Shown here piece by piece: positions 25,152-32,716 of a stretch of 64,000 nt of DNA (positions are counted from its first letter, which is position 1; the number at the start of each line of letters is the position of its first letter). The translations under genes and the position numbers were made by a program. The notes beneath the pieces are model-generated. The model did not search any database, was not told the DNA's origin, and was given only the letters and a program-made list of their open reading frames with translations. This stretch comes from an uncultured Bacillota bacterium (GTDB lineage Bacteria > Bacillota > Dehalobacteriia > UBA7702): assembly GCA_934702375.1 (NCBI GenBank), contig CAKUYE010000001.1, positions 124,001-188,000 of the forward strand, given 5' to 3'.

Positions 25152-25907
25152 ATGAAACAATTTGTACTGATCCGCAACTTCCGACCTTTTCCTTTTCTGT
25201 GCTTCGCAGTAATTCTGCTTTGCGGCCTTCTCACAATACCGGTGATACGCCACAGCGAAGCCACCGCCGCAGCAAAAAGCGGTGAAGTTTTAAAAGGCAC
25301 GATCATTGCCGTAGATGCCGGGCATGGCGGCAGCGATCCCGGCGCCATTGGCGTAACCGGCACCATCGAAAAGGAAATCAACCTGATTCTGGCAAAAAAA
25401 CTGGAGGCACTGCTAACAAAAAAAGGTGCCATTGTCGTCATGACCCGCACCGAAGACGATACCTTCAGTGAAGTCAAAAAGGATGACCTTGACGCCAGAG
25501 CCGCTCTGGTCAAAAAGGAAAAGGCAGAATTGTTTTTGAGCATCCAGTGCAATGCCACTCCCAACAGCAGCCTGCGAGGTGCCCAAACTTTTTACTATCC
25601 GGAATCCAAGGAAGGCGAAGCGCTGGCAAAGGCTATTCAAAACCGTTTTGTTCATACACTGAAAAATACCGATCGGGAAGCATTAACCTTAAGCAGCGCC
25701 TATATTATGGGGAAGCTGGATATTCCTGCCATTATGGTAGAGGTTGGTTTCCTTTCCAATCCCGAAGAGGAAGCACTGCTCAAAAATAATAGCTATCAGG
25801 AAAAAATCGTAGCGGCGATTTATAGCGGCATCACCGACTATGAAAAGGAAAAGCATGCCAAACCTTCGTGGTTGGAATTCATTTTACCTCATCGTGATAA
25901 GCAGTGA
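25152..25907 (+). CDS. cwlD: N-acetylmuramoyl-L-alanine amidase, CwlD-like, with altered zinc ligand
   Basis: A 251-residue protein with one N-terminal membrane anchor (FPFLCFAVILLCGLLTIPVI). The Amidase_3 domain begins VDAGHGGSDPGAIG (first zinc His), has IEKEIN (Glu ligand) and MVEVGFLSNPEEEALL (catalytic Glu). The third zinc ligand, normally His in SIHxN, is Gln here (LFLSIQCNA). Overall it is closest to the germination-specific amidase CwlD, which makes spore cortex muramic lactam, which would imply a sporulating lineage. Its 3' end overlaps convergent comEC by 29 bp. Confidence 0.78.
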   Translation: MKQFVLIRNFRPFPFLCFAVILLCGLLTIPVIRHSEATAAAKSGEVLKGTIIAVDAGHGGSDPGAIGVTGTIEKEINLILAKKLEALLTKKGAIVVMTRTEDDTFSEVKKDDLDARAALVKKEKAELFLSIQCNATPNSSLRGAQTFYYPESKEGEALAKAIQNRFVHTLKNTDREALTLSSAYIMGKLDIPAIMVEVGFLSNPEEEALLKNNSYQEKIVAAIYSGITDYEKEKHAKPSWLEFILPHRDKQ

Positions 25908-28176
25908 TTTCATAACGACGACCATCACTGGTCACCGTCACCGCACCGGCATAATCCGTGCGATAACACGGCACATTCTTACGCTGCCAGTAGGTTTCTA
26001 CGGAAGCATCAGGGTGTCCATAACTGTTTTTTCCTACGCTGATTACTACAGCATTCGGATCTACTGCCCGATAAAATTCCTCATCATAGCTGTTTTTACT
26101 GCCATGATGGGGAATTTTTAGGATATCGGCCCTTAGATCCGGATGTTCTGCCAGCAGCTCTTGTAATCCAACACCCTCAACATCACCGGTAAAAAGCAGA
26201 GTGGTACTGCCGTAACGCAATTTACCCACAAGAGAAAGCTCATTGCTTTCACCCTCCAAAGATGATTCCGGCCCCAAAATCTCCAAGGTCACACCATCGG
26301 CCAATTCGAGAACATCTCCGGTGGAGACAAAATCCACCTCGGCATTTTCACTATCAGCCAGAGCAATCACATCTTCAAAATAGTCCTCTGCCGCTGTGGG
26401 AAAGACATAGCGTTCAATACCAAAGCTTTCCGCTAAATAGGGCACCGCTCCACTATGGTCATCATCGTTATGAGATAAGATTACACCATCAAGAGTATCA
26501 ATACCTTTGGATAATAAAAACGGGCGAATCGTGTAATACCCTACACTGCCCTCTTTGGGATCTCCGGCATCCATCAACCATGAATCTCCCTGGGGCGTCG
26601 AAATATAGATTGCATCCGCTTCTCCAACGGAAAGGAATGTAACCTCCAAGTCTCCACTGCCGCCGAATCCGGGAAAAAGAAACACAATAAATACCAAAGC
26701 AGTTAACCCTGTGGCCAACCCACCACGGAAACGCAAAGGGGAAGCAGAAAACAGCAAAAGCAAAATACCGTAAACAAGAAGCAACCAGACGATACCAAAA
26801 TCACCTTTATATAAACAGGCAAAGGGCAATGTAACGCAAAAATCCATCGCCTCAAGGATGCCCTGTCCTAGAATGCCGCATGGAATCAGCAATAACACAC
26901 CGCCTGCCGGCAGAACCACACTAAGGATCATCGCTCCAAAACAAAGCAATACCATACCGCCAACAAGAAGGCAACACAAGCTGCTGACAAAAAACGAGAC
27001 CAGACTTACCACATGGAAGAGATAAGCCAAAATCGGAATCATACCAAGCTGGGCAGCAACAGTTACAAGGAAAGCATCTTTCCCGGGGAACTCCCAGGGC
27101 AGCCATTGTTTCAGCCGCGGTCCAAAGAAAAGGATGGAAAATATCGCCAAAAAGGACAACTGAAAGCCGGCTTGGGTCAATAAAAGAGGGTCCCAAAGCA
27201 AAAGTACCAAGGCCGCAGCGGCAAGACCATTGAAGCTATTTCGTTCACGGCCAAAAATGCCGCCGCCCAATGCCATCAAACACATAAAGGATGCCCGCAA
27301 TACCGAAGGCGAAAACCCCGTCATTGCGGCGTAGAAAAAGAGACAGGGCAAAATAAGAGCAAATCGCTTCCCTCGACTCAAATGCAACAAGCTGCCCAGA
27401 CCATTTAAGAAAAGCAAAACGTAACCGACATGAAGACCGGAAACGGCAAAGCTGTGTCGAATACCGCTTTTGGTCAAAACATCGTTGGTATGATAATCCA
27501 AACCGGAGGTATCGCCAAAGAAAATCCCCTTAATGATATCCCTTTGCATTTTGGGCAAATAGGACAAACTCCGCTCAAATCTGCTTTTGAGCCAATAGGA
27601 AAACCGCAGCAGCGGATTGCCGAAATGGGAATTGCTTTCAATCGAAAGACTCCCTTGGTACAATACGGAAAAGGTACCGTAAAGACGATGCTGTTCCTGA
27701 TAGCGACTGTAATCAAATCCGCCGGGGTTATCAACCCCGGAAACAAGAAAAGAACCGGAAGCGGTAACTTCGTCACCATAGGCCAGATCGGCACTTTTAT
27801 CGGCAATCAAAGTCACCTTTACCGCTTTATCCAAAGGCTTGTTTTCCAAAGAATCAACCTTCATCGTACACTTTAAAGAGCGCTCCGTTACGATGGGATC
27901 GTCTACGATATATCCGGAAAGAACGGTATTTTCCACGCCAGCAAAGGGATTTTCTGCCGTGAGATATTCCCGAAATTCCCCATAAGAATAGCCCAGAGCA
28001 AAAACAAAAATCAATGCACAAACCAGGGGCGGCAGCGAAAAACGACGCAGCAGAAAAAAACTGCCGACCCCAAGTAAAAGCAATATCACACAAAAGAGAA
28101 TCCCGCCATTCCAAAAGATCCCGGCAACAAGGGCCAAAATATAGGTGATCGCCAATAAAAACAAAGGGGTATTCAT
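25879..28176 (-). CDS. comEC: DNA internalisation competence protein ComEC/Rec2
   Basis: A 765-residue protein: N-terminal membrane segments and OB-like region, a central Competence domain of many helices (GIRHSFAVSGLHVGYVLLF), and a C-terminal metallo-beta-lactamase domain from about residue 505 (FLSVGEADAIYISTPQGDS, LSHNDDDHSGAVPYL, IPHHGSKNSY). ComEC forms the channel for single-stranded DNA uptake; the C-terminal domain is a likely nuclease. It directly follows comEA. No comG pilus genes are in the window. Confidence 0.93.
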   Translation of the reverse strand: MNTPLFLLAITYILALVAGIFWNGGILFCVILLLLGVGSFFLLRRFSLPPLVCALIFVFALGYSYGEFREYLTAENPFAGVENTVLSGYIVDDPIVTERSLKCTMKVDSLENKPLDKAVKVTLIADKSADLAYGDEVTASGSFLVSGVDNPGGFDYSRYQEQHRLYGTFSVLYQGSLSIESNSHFGNPLLRFSYWLKSRFERSLSYLPKMQRDIIKGIFFGDTSGLDYHTNDVLTKSGIRHSFAVSGLHVGYVLLFLNGLGSLLHLSRGKRFALILPCLFFYAAMTGFSPSVLRASFMCLMALGGGIFGRERNSFNGLAAAALVLLLWDPLLLTQAGFQLSFLAIFSILFFGPRLKQWLPWEFPGKDAFLVTVAAQLGMIPILAYLFHVVSLVSFFVSSLCCLLVGGMVLLCFGAMILSVVLPAGGVLLLIPCGILGQGILEAMDFCVTLPFACLYKGDFGIVWLLLVYGILLLLFSASPLRFRGGLATGLTALVFIVFLFPGFGGSGDLEVTFLSVGEADAIYISTPQGDSWLMDAGDPKEGSVGYYTIRPFLLSKGIDTLDGVILSHNDDDHSGAVPYLAESFGIERYVFPTAAEDYFEDVIALADSENAEVDFVSTGDVLELADGVTLEILGPESSLEGESNELSLVGKLRYGSTTLLFTGDVEGVGLQELLAEHPDLRADILKIPHHGSKNSYDEEFYRAVDPNAVVISVGKNSYGHPDASVETYWQRKNVPCYRTDYAGAVTVTSDGRRYEITAYHDEVK

Positions 28177-28608
28177 TTAATCCACCACCAGATACGCTTT
28201 GATTTGATCCAATTTGTTCTTCCCCAGAATCCCTCGGACAACCAGGTCTTCCACGGAAGAAAAATTCCCTTCGGCCTTGCGGGAAGCCACAATTTTTCCC
28301 GCAGTGCGAGTACCGATCCCTTCAACAGCAGAAAGCTCCTCTACCGTACCATGATTCAAAGACACCCTAGCCTTATCTGCAGGAGGCTCTACGGAGGAAG
28401 TTTCCCGGGACGTTGAAGCAACGGATTCCGTTTCGACCGAGGCATCCTCATCCTCACCTTCCTTTGAGGTATCCCCGGCATTCTCCTGATACAGAAAACC
28501 ATCCGCAATCAGCAGATGCTGACCGTAAAGGACACCACCGCCAAAGCACATGCCGCCAAATAATAACAAGGCAATTAAAATATGAGTTTTTATCTTTATA
28601 CGCTTCAT
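28177..28608 (-). CDS. comEA: ComEA-like helix-hairpin-helix DNA-binding protein
   Basis: A 143-residue membrane-anchored protein: one N-terminal membrane helix, an acidic Ser/Glu-rich linker (about residues 40-80), and a C-terminal HhH domain with VSLNHGTVEELSAVEGIGTR and KIVASRKAEGNF. It binds double-stranded DNA outside the membrane and hands it to ComEC, encoded right after it with no gap. The SLBB-type domain of longer ComEA proteins is absent. Confidence 0.9.
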   Translation of the reverse strand: MKRIKIKTHILIALLLFGGMCFGGGVLYGQHLLIADGFLYQENAGDTSKEGEDEDASVETESVASTSRETSSVEPPADKARVSLNHGTVEELSAVEGIGTRTAGKIVASRKAEGNFSSVEDLVVRGILGKNKLDQIKAYLVVD

Positions 28609-28699
28609 ATCATGATTCTCCTAAAAACAGTATATCATATTCAAAAATGGATTTCGACAAGGATTTTCCACTGTCTTAAAAAAGTATCTTTTTTATCCA

Positions 28700-28729
28700 T
28701 TGACACTTATCCCTATTTTACTGTATAAT
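28700..28729 (+). promoter_or_regulatory. Promoter of the CAT-anticodon tRNA gene
   Basis: TTGACA (28700-28705), 18-bp spacer, TATAAT (28724-28729). Confidence 0.8.
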
Positions 28730-28751
28730 AAAGAATAGTGATTTACATCGT

Positions 28752-28826
28752 GGGCCTATAGCTCAGCGGTAGAGCCCCCGGCTCATAACCGGTCGGTCCT
28801 TGGTTCGATCCCAAGTGGGCCCACCA
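28752..28826 (+). tRNA. tRNA with CAT anticodon (probably Ile2, lysidine-modified; Met possible)
   Basis: 75-nt cloverleaf with encoded CCA: acceptor GGGCCTA/TGGGCCC, anticodon stem CCCGG/CCGGT with loop CTCATAA, T loop TTCGATC. It is not initiator-like. The GGGCCTA acceptor and GGCTCATAACC anticodon arm look more like tRNA-Ile2 than elongator Met. Confidence 0.85.
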
Positions 28827-28830
28827 AAAA

Positions 28831-28861
28831 AACGGCAGCTTGTTTCGGCTGCCGTTTTTTA
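28831..28861 (+). terminator. Terminator after the tRNA
   Basis: 9-bp stem AACGGCAGC (28831-28839) / GCTGCCGTT (28848-28856) with a T run to 28861. It also lies at the end of the convergent Crp-family gene. Confidence 0.9.
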
Positions 28862-28870
28862 TTTCACGAT

Positions 28871-29569
28871 TTAAGAAACACAAAGATAACCCAAGATCTT
28901 AAAGTGATTCTTTCGATAATCGATCAGTCCCTCCTTCTTCATGCGGGAAAGCTCTGCGGAAAGGGCAGAGCGATCCGCGCAGAGATATTCCGCCAATTCC
29001 TGGCGATTGTATTGGATATCAAATACATTGCTGCCGTGAATCGTCTGCTGCTCGCATAAGAATGAGGATATCTTCCGCCGCAAAGTCGGTTGAGTCGCAT
29101 GGCGGAATTTTCGCAGCAATTCCATGTTGGAGTGAGAAAGTACCGTAAGCATATTGTAAAGCAGCCGCTTGTGAGAGCCACAGGAGGCGCTGCACCCCCA
29201 AAAAAGCTTATTTGCATCAATAAAAAGCACTCGGCAATCTTCCGCTGCCATCACGACCAAATTGTCACCAAAGCCGTCAAGGATCATCGTAAGACCGAAA
29301 ATATCATTTTTTCTGGACGAAGACAAAATCGAGCGGCTGCCGTCAGAATCCATCGACGTTATGAAAATAGCACCCTCCAAAACAATACCGAAAAACGGAG
29401 CGTCCTTCTCACCCATCGGAAGGATCGCGTCCTTGTGATAAGAGACTTCCCTGGCATTGAGGCAGGAAAACACCTTGGCGATCTCCTTTTCGGAAAGATG
29501 CGAAAAGAGCATCACATCCTTCAAGGAGGAGATATCAAAAGTATCAAAAGTATTCACAAAATTTTCCAT
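28871..29569 (-). CDS. Crp/Fnr-family transcriptional regulator
   Basis: A 232-residue protein. The cNMP-binding-like beta-roll is at about 15-130 (FSHLSEKEIAKVFSCLNARE, MGEKDAPFFGIVLEGAIFI). The C-terminal HTH (YNRQELAEYLCADRSALSAELSRM) is at about 185-220. It is divergent from the desulfoferrodoxin-rubredoxin genes, with a perfect palindrome between them, so it probably controls the oxidative/nitrosative stress cluster. The cysteines CSASC at about 125-130 could hold a cofactor, but the effector is unknown. Confidence 0.85.
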   Translation of the reverse strand: MENFVNTFDTFDISSLKDVMLFSHLSEKEIAKVFSCLNAREVSYHKDAILPMGEKDAPFFGIVLEGAIFITSMDSDGSRSILSSSRKNDIFGLTMILDGFGDNLVVMAAEDCRVLFIDANKLFWGCSASCGSHKRLLYNMLTVLSHSNMELLRKFRHATQPTLRRKISSFLCEQQTIHGSNVFDIQYNRQELAEYLCADRSALSAELSRMKKEGLIDYRKNHFKILGYLCVS

Positions 29570-29586
29570 AAAAAAACCTCTGTTTT

Positions 29587-29600
29587 GTTGTTATAACAAC
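29587..29600. promoter_or_regulatory. Probable operator of the Crp/Fnr-family regulator
   Basis: Perfect palindrome GTTGTTATAACAAC between the divergent regulator and desulfoferrodoxin genes, upstream of TATAAT (about 29613-29618) for the latter, which lacks a good -35 box, as expected for activation. Confidence 0.65.
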
Positions 29601-29655
29601 GGAATTTTTTTCTATTATACACTATAATAGAAAAAAAGCAATAAGGAGGTAAATT

Positions 29656-30033
29656 ATGGAACCGAAATTTTATGTCTGCAAATACTGCGGAAATCTCATT
29701 ACTCCGATCCAATCGTCCGGCGCACCGGTGCATTGCTGCGGAGAACCAATGTTAGCGTTGGAAGCCAATAGCAGAGATGCGGCAGTGGAGAAGCACGTAC
29801 CTGTGATCACGAAAAAGGGCAGTAAAATCGAGGTCAACGTCGGCGAGGTGCCGCATCCGATGTCAGAAGCTCACAACATCTCCTGGATTGCTTTGGCGGC
29901 AAATGCCGAATGGACAATAAAACATCTTTCTCCCGAGGAGGAACCGAAAGCAGAGTTTTGTCTGCCGGAAAGCAGTGATTTTACGGTCTATGCTTACTGT
30001 AACCTGCACGGTTTATGGAAAAATAATTTTTAA
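29656..30033 (+). CDS. dfx: Desulfoferrodoxin (superoxide reductase)
   Basis: A 125-residue two-domain superoxide reductase. The desulforedoxin centre is Cys8, Cys11, Cys27, Cys28. The catalytic Fe(His4Cys) site is His47 (EKHVP), His67 (PHPMS), His73 (AHNIS), Cys115 and His118 (CNLHGLW); all ligands are present at canonical spacing. It reduces superoxide to hydrogen peroxide using rubredoxin as electron donor; the rubredoxin gene lies 39 bp downstream. ATAAGGAGG precedes the ATG. Confidence 0.95.
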   Translation: MEPKFYVCKYCGNLITPIQSSGAPVHCCGEPMLALEANSRDAAVEKHVPVITKKGSKIEVNVGEVPHPMSEAHNISWIALAANAEWTIKHLSPEEEPKAEFCLPESSDFTVYAYCNLHGLWKNNF

Positions 30034-30072
30034 GCAATAGGGAAAGAATACAGAAGAAAGGAATTTGGATCT

Positions 30073-30237
30073 ATGCAAAAGTATATCTGTGAAGCTTGTG
30101 ATTACATTTATGATCCCGCTGTCGGAGACCCGGAAAACGGTATTGCACCGGGCACCGCCTTTGAAGATTTACCGGAGGATTGGGAATGTCCCGAATGCGG
30201 AGTCGGCAAAGATGAATTTGCCCCTTATGAAGAATAA
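30073..30237 (+). CDS. Rubredoxin
   Basis: A 54-residue rubredoxin with CEACDYIYD and CPECGVGKDEF supplying the FeCys4 site, and the usual PGTAFEDLPEDW between. It donates electrons to desulfoferrodoxin and to the flavodiiron protein encoded downstream. GAAAGGAAT precedes ATG 30073. Confidence 0.95.
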   Translation: MQKYICEACDYIYDPAVGDPENGIAPGTAFEDLPEDWECPECGVGKDEFAPYEE

Positions 30238-30354
30238 AAAAACAATTGCCAGATTTACCGGCGAAGTCAAACCTTTGCCGGGTATTACCGCCGACAGGGA
30301 TTTAGAACCGATCGGCAGAAAAATAAGTAAAATCGGTACGAGGAGGTTATCACT

Positions 30355-30513
30355 ATGAGCTGTAAATGTCATGAAACTGTTTTAAAATGCGAAAAATGCG
30401 GTGAAGAAATGAAAGAAAGCGAAGTATACGAAACCAATGGGATGAAGGTATGTGAAGATTGCTCCATGAAGCTGAATTCCTACAACAGCCCCAAAAAGAA
30501 CTGCGCTCAGTAA
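30355..30513 (+). CDS. Small zinc-ribbon-like protein (52 aa)
   Basis: A 52-residue protein with a preceding AGGAGG. Cysteines lie in pairs: MSCKC, CEKCGEEM and CEDCSMKL, the latter two forming a likely zinc ribbon. It is in the middle of the superoxide/oxygen defence cluster, between rubredoxin and the flavodiiron protein, so a redox or metal-delivery role is possible. Not recognised as a named family. Confidence 0.75.
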   Translation: MSCKCHETVLKCEKCGEEMKESEVYETNGMKVCEDCSMKLNSYNSPKKNCAQ

Positions 30514-30529
30514 AAAAATAAACACGGTG

Positions 30530-30563
30530 AAAGGGTGGTTGTACATGAGACAACCGCCTTTTT
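30530..30563 (+). terminator. Terminator after the small zinc-ribbon gene
   Basis: Stem AAGGGTGGTTGT (30531-30542) / ACAACCGCCTT (30550-30560), with a T run to 30563. Confidence 0.75.
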
Positions 30564-30619
30564 ATGTGCTATAATAAGAAAAATGAGGGATATCTCCCAA
30601 CGGAAAGGAAGCTGATACC

Positions 30620-31822
30620 ATGTACTGCGTAAAAAAAATTACCGATGATTTAACTTGGATCGGCGGCAATGACCGCCGACTCGAACTGTTTGAAAACGTA
30701 TTCCCCATTCCCGAAGGCGTTTCCTATAACGCATATTTTCTTGATGACGAAAAAACCGTTCTCCTCGATACGGTAGACTACTCGATTTCCCGACTCTTTC
30801 TGGAAAACCTTGACCACGTACTACAGGGGAGAGCCTTGGATTATCTCATTGTAAATCATATGGAACCGGATCATGCCTCTGTAGTAGAGATCGTAGCACA
30901 GAAATATCCCGAAGCGACCATTGTTTGCAACGAAAAAACCGTAAAAATGATGAAGCAGTTCTTCACCTTTGAGCCGGAAAATCGCCTCCACATCGTTGCC
31001 GAAGGAGATAGCCTTTGCACCGGCCGTCATGAACTACACTTTGTTATGGCACCCATGGTTCATTGGCCCGAAGTAATGGTCACTTACGACAGCACCGACA
31101 AGACCCTCTTCTCCGCAGACGCCTTTGGCACCTTCGGCACCCTTGACGGGAAACTCTTCAACGATGAATTTGATTTCGACAGAGACCTTTTAGACCATGC
31201 CCGCCGTTACTATACAAACATCGTAGGGAAATATGGCAATCAGGTACAAAAGCTTTTAAAGAAAGCTTCCGGCTTGGATATCCAGCGGATCTGTCCCCTC
31301 CATGGCCCTGTATGGAGAAGCAACCTCGGCTATTTCATTGAAAAAAATAACCTTTGGAGCAGCTATCAGTATGAAAAGAAAGGCATTGTCGTGATCTATG
31401 CATCCATGTACGGCGGCACCGAAGCCATGGCAGAAGCCTTTGCCGCCAAGCTCAATGATGAAGGAATCACTGAAATTTCCGTTTACGATGCCTCAAAAAC
31501 CCATCCCTCTTACCTTATCGGCAAAATTTTCAAATACAGCCATTTCGTCATTGCATCGCCTACCTACAACGGAAATATTCATCCCGTCATCGAAACCCTC
31601 CTCACCGACATGAATCACCTTGCAGTGCAGAACAAAACCGCTGTAGTAATGGAAAACGGCACCTGGGCTCCGGCATCGGGGAAAAAGATCAAGGCAGCTT
31701 TGGAAGAAATGAAAAACATCACTGTTATGGAACCAACACTTTCCATCAAATCCGTGATGAAGGAAGATCAGCTGGAAGCCATGGATGAGCTGGTGAAAGC
31801 TACCGCAGCATCACTGAAATAA
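30620..31822 (+). CDS. fprA: Flavodiiron protein (FprA, oxygen/nitric oxide reductase)
   Basis: A 400-residue protein. The N-terminal metallo-beta-lactamase fold carries the diiron ligands (HMEPDH, a later MVHWPEVMVTY, FSADAFGTFG, CPLHGPVWR). The C-terminal flavodoxin domain starts near IVVIYASMYGGTEAM and binds FMN. It reduces O2 to water or NO to N2O with electrons from rubredoxin. Next to a high-molecular-weight rubredoxin gene as in Moorella. A TATAAT lies at about 30570. Confidence 0.94.
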   Translation: MYCVKKITDDLTWIGGNDRRLELFENVFPIPEGVSYNAYFLDDEKTVLLDTVDYSISRLFLENLDHVLQGRALDYLIVNHMEPDHASVVEIVAQKYPEATIVCNEKTVKMMKQFFTFEPENRLHIVAEGDSLCTGRHELHFVMAPMVHWPEVMVTYDSTDKTLFSADAFGTFGTLDGKLFNDEFDFDRDLLDHARRYYTNIVGKYGNQVQKLLKKASGLDIQRICPLHGPVWRSNLGYFIEKNNLWSSYQYEKKGIVVIYASMYGGTEAMAEAFAAKLNDEGITEISVYDASKTHPSYLIGKIFKYSHFVIASPTYNGNIHPVIETLLTDMNHLAVQNKTAVVMENGTWAPASGKKIKAALEEMKNITVMEPTLSIKSVMKEDQLEAMDELVKATAASLK

Positions 31823-31837
31823 GAAAGGAGACCGCTG

Positions 31838-32461
31838 ATGGGAAATACTGCGAAGAATCCAATGGAGCTTATCAGTTACGGACTCTATCTTGTTACCGCA
31901 AAAAACGGTGAAGAAAAAGATAACGGCTGCATTGTCAACACTTTTTCTCAAATCACATCGACACCAAACCGTGTTTCTCTTGCGGTAAATAAGGCAAATT
32001 ACACTCACGATATCATCCTTGCAACGGGGAAATTCAACGTTTCTCTACTTACAACAGAAGCACCCTTTGCGCTTTTTCGCCAATTCGGATTTCAAAGCGG
32101 CAAAGAACTGGACAAGTTTAATGGCGTTACCGCTATCCAACGCAGCGAAAACGGTCTGTTGTATTTAACAGAATGCAGCAATGCCTATATTTCCGCCACC
32201 GTAGATTCCGCCATCGATTGCGGTACCCATACATTGTTTATCGCAACGGTTTCCGCCACAGAAGTCCTCAGCGACAAGCCCTCCCTCACCTACGACTACT
32301 ACCATAAGGAGATCAAGCCTGCCCCGGAAAAGCCAAAGGTAAAAGGCTGGCGGTGCAAAATCTGCGGATTTGTATACGAAGGCGAAACATTACCCGACCA
32401 TTACATATGCCCTCTCTGCAAACACGGCGCAGAGGATTTTGAACCCATCTACCCGGAATAA
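31838..32461 (+). CDS. hrb: High-molecular-weight rubredoxin (flavin reductase-rubredoxin fusion)
   Basis: A 207-residue fusion. Residues 1-160 are a flavin-reductase-like split barrel (GCIVNTFSQITSTPNRVSL, YTHDIILATGKFNVSLL). A C-terminal rubredoxin domain follows (WRCKICGFVYEG ... YICPLCKHGAEDFEPI). The Moorella homologue passes NAD(P)H electrons to FprA; the pair is most likely the NO/O2 reductase system. 15 bp after fprA, same operon. Confidence 0.92.
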   Translation: MGNTAKNPMELISYGLYLVTAKNGEEKDNGCIVNTFSQITSTPNRVSLAVNKANYTHDIILATGKFNVSLLTTEAPFALFRQFGFQSGKELDKFNGVTAIQRSENGLLYLTECSNAYISATVDSAIDCGTHTLFIATVSATEVLSDKPSLTYDYYHKEIKPAPEKPKVKGWRCKICGFVYEGETLPDHYICPLCKHGAEDFEPIYPE

Positions 32462-32480
32462 AATCGAATAAACGCAAAGA

Positions 32481-32523
32481 AACAGAGCCAGCGCAAAAAA
32501 ATCGTTGGTTCTGTTCTTTTTTA
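32481..32523 (+). terminator. Terminator of fprA-hrb
   Basis: Imperfect 13-bp stem (32481-32493 with 32503-32515), AACAGA at its base, followed by CTTTTTT. Confidence 0.75.
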
Positions 32524-32558
32524 TGCTGGGTTTTTGACAAAAGTGCACAAATACCACG

Positions 32559-32610
32559 CTGTTTTTCTGCAAAAACAGACATTGCGGCAAAAATAAAACA
32601 GTGATAGTAT
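32559..32610 (+). promoter_or_regulatory. Promoter and inverted repeat before the UroD-SLC13 genes
   Basis: Inverted repeat CTGTTTTT-CTGC-AAAAACAG (32559-32578) abuts a promoter TTGCGG (32582-32587), 17-bp spacer, TAGTAT (32605-32610). Its position just upstream of -35 suits an activator site, perhaps for the PucR-type protein encoded convergently. Otherwise 32524-32716 holds only an A/T-rich leader. Confidence 0.5.
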
Positions 32611-32716
32611 CTAACCATGATCATAAAAATGCATTTTAAACAAGGATATCCTGTGGCCACATTTCAATTTTACTCAACCAAATTATATCTATGAAATTGC
32701 ACATAGGAGGATCACA

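Noticed and set aside
28752..28826. Initiator tRNA-Met
   Set aside because: Initiator tRNA lacks a 1-72 pair and has three G-C pairs in the anticodon stem base; here G1-C72 pairs normally.
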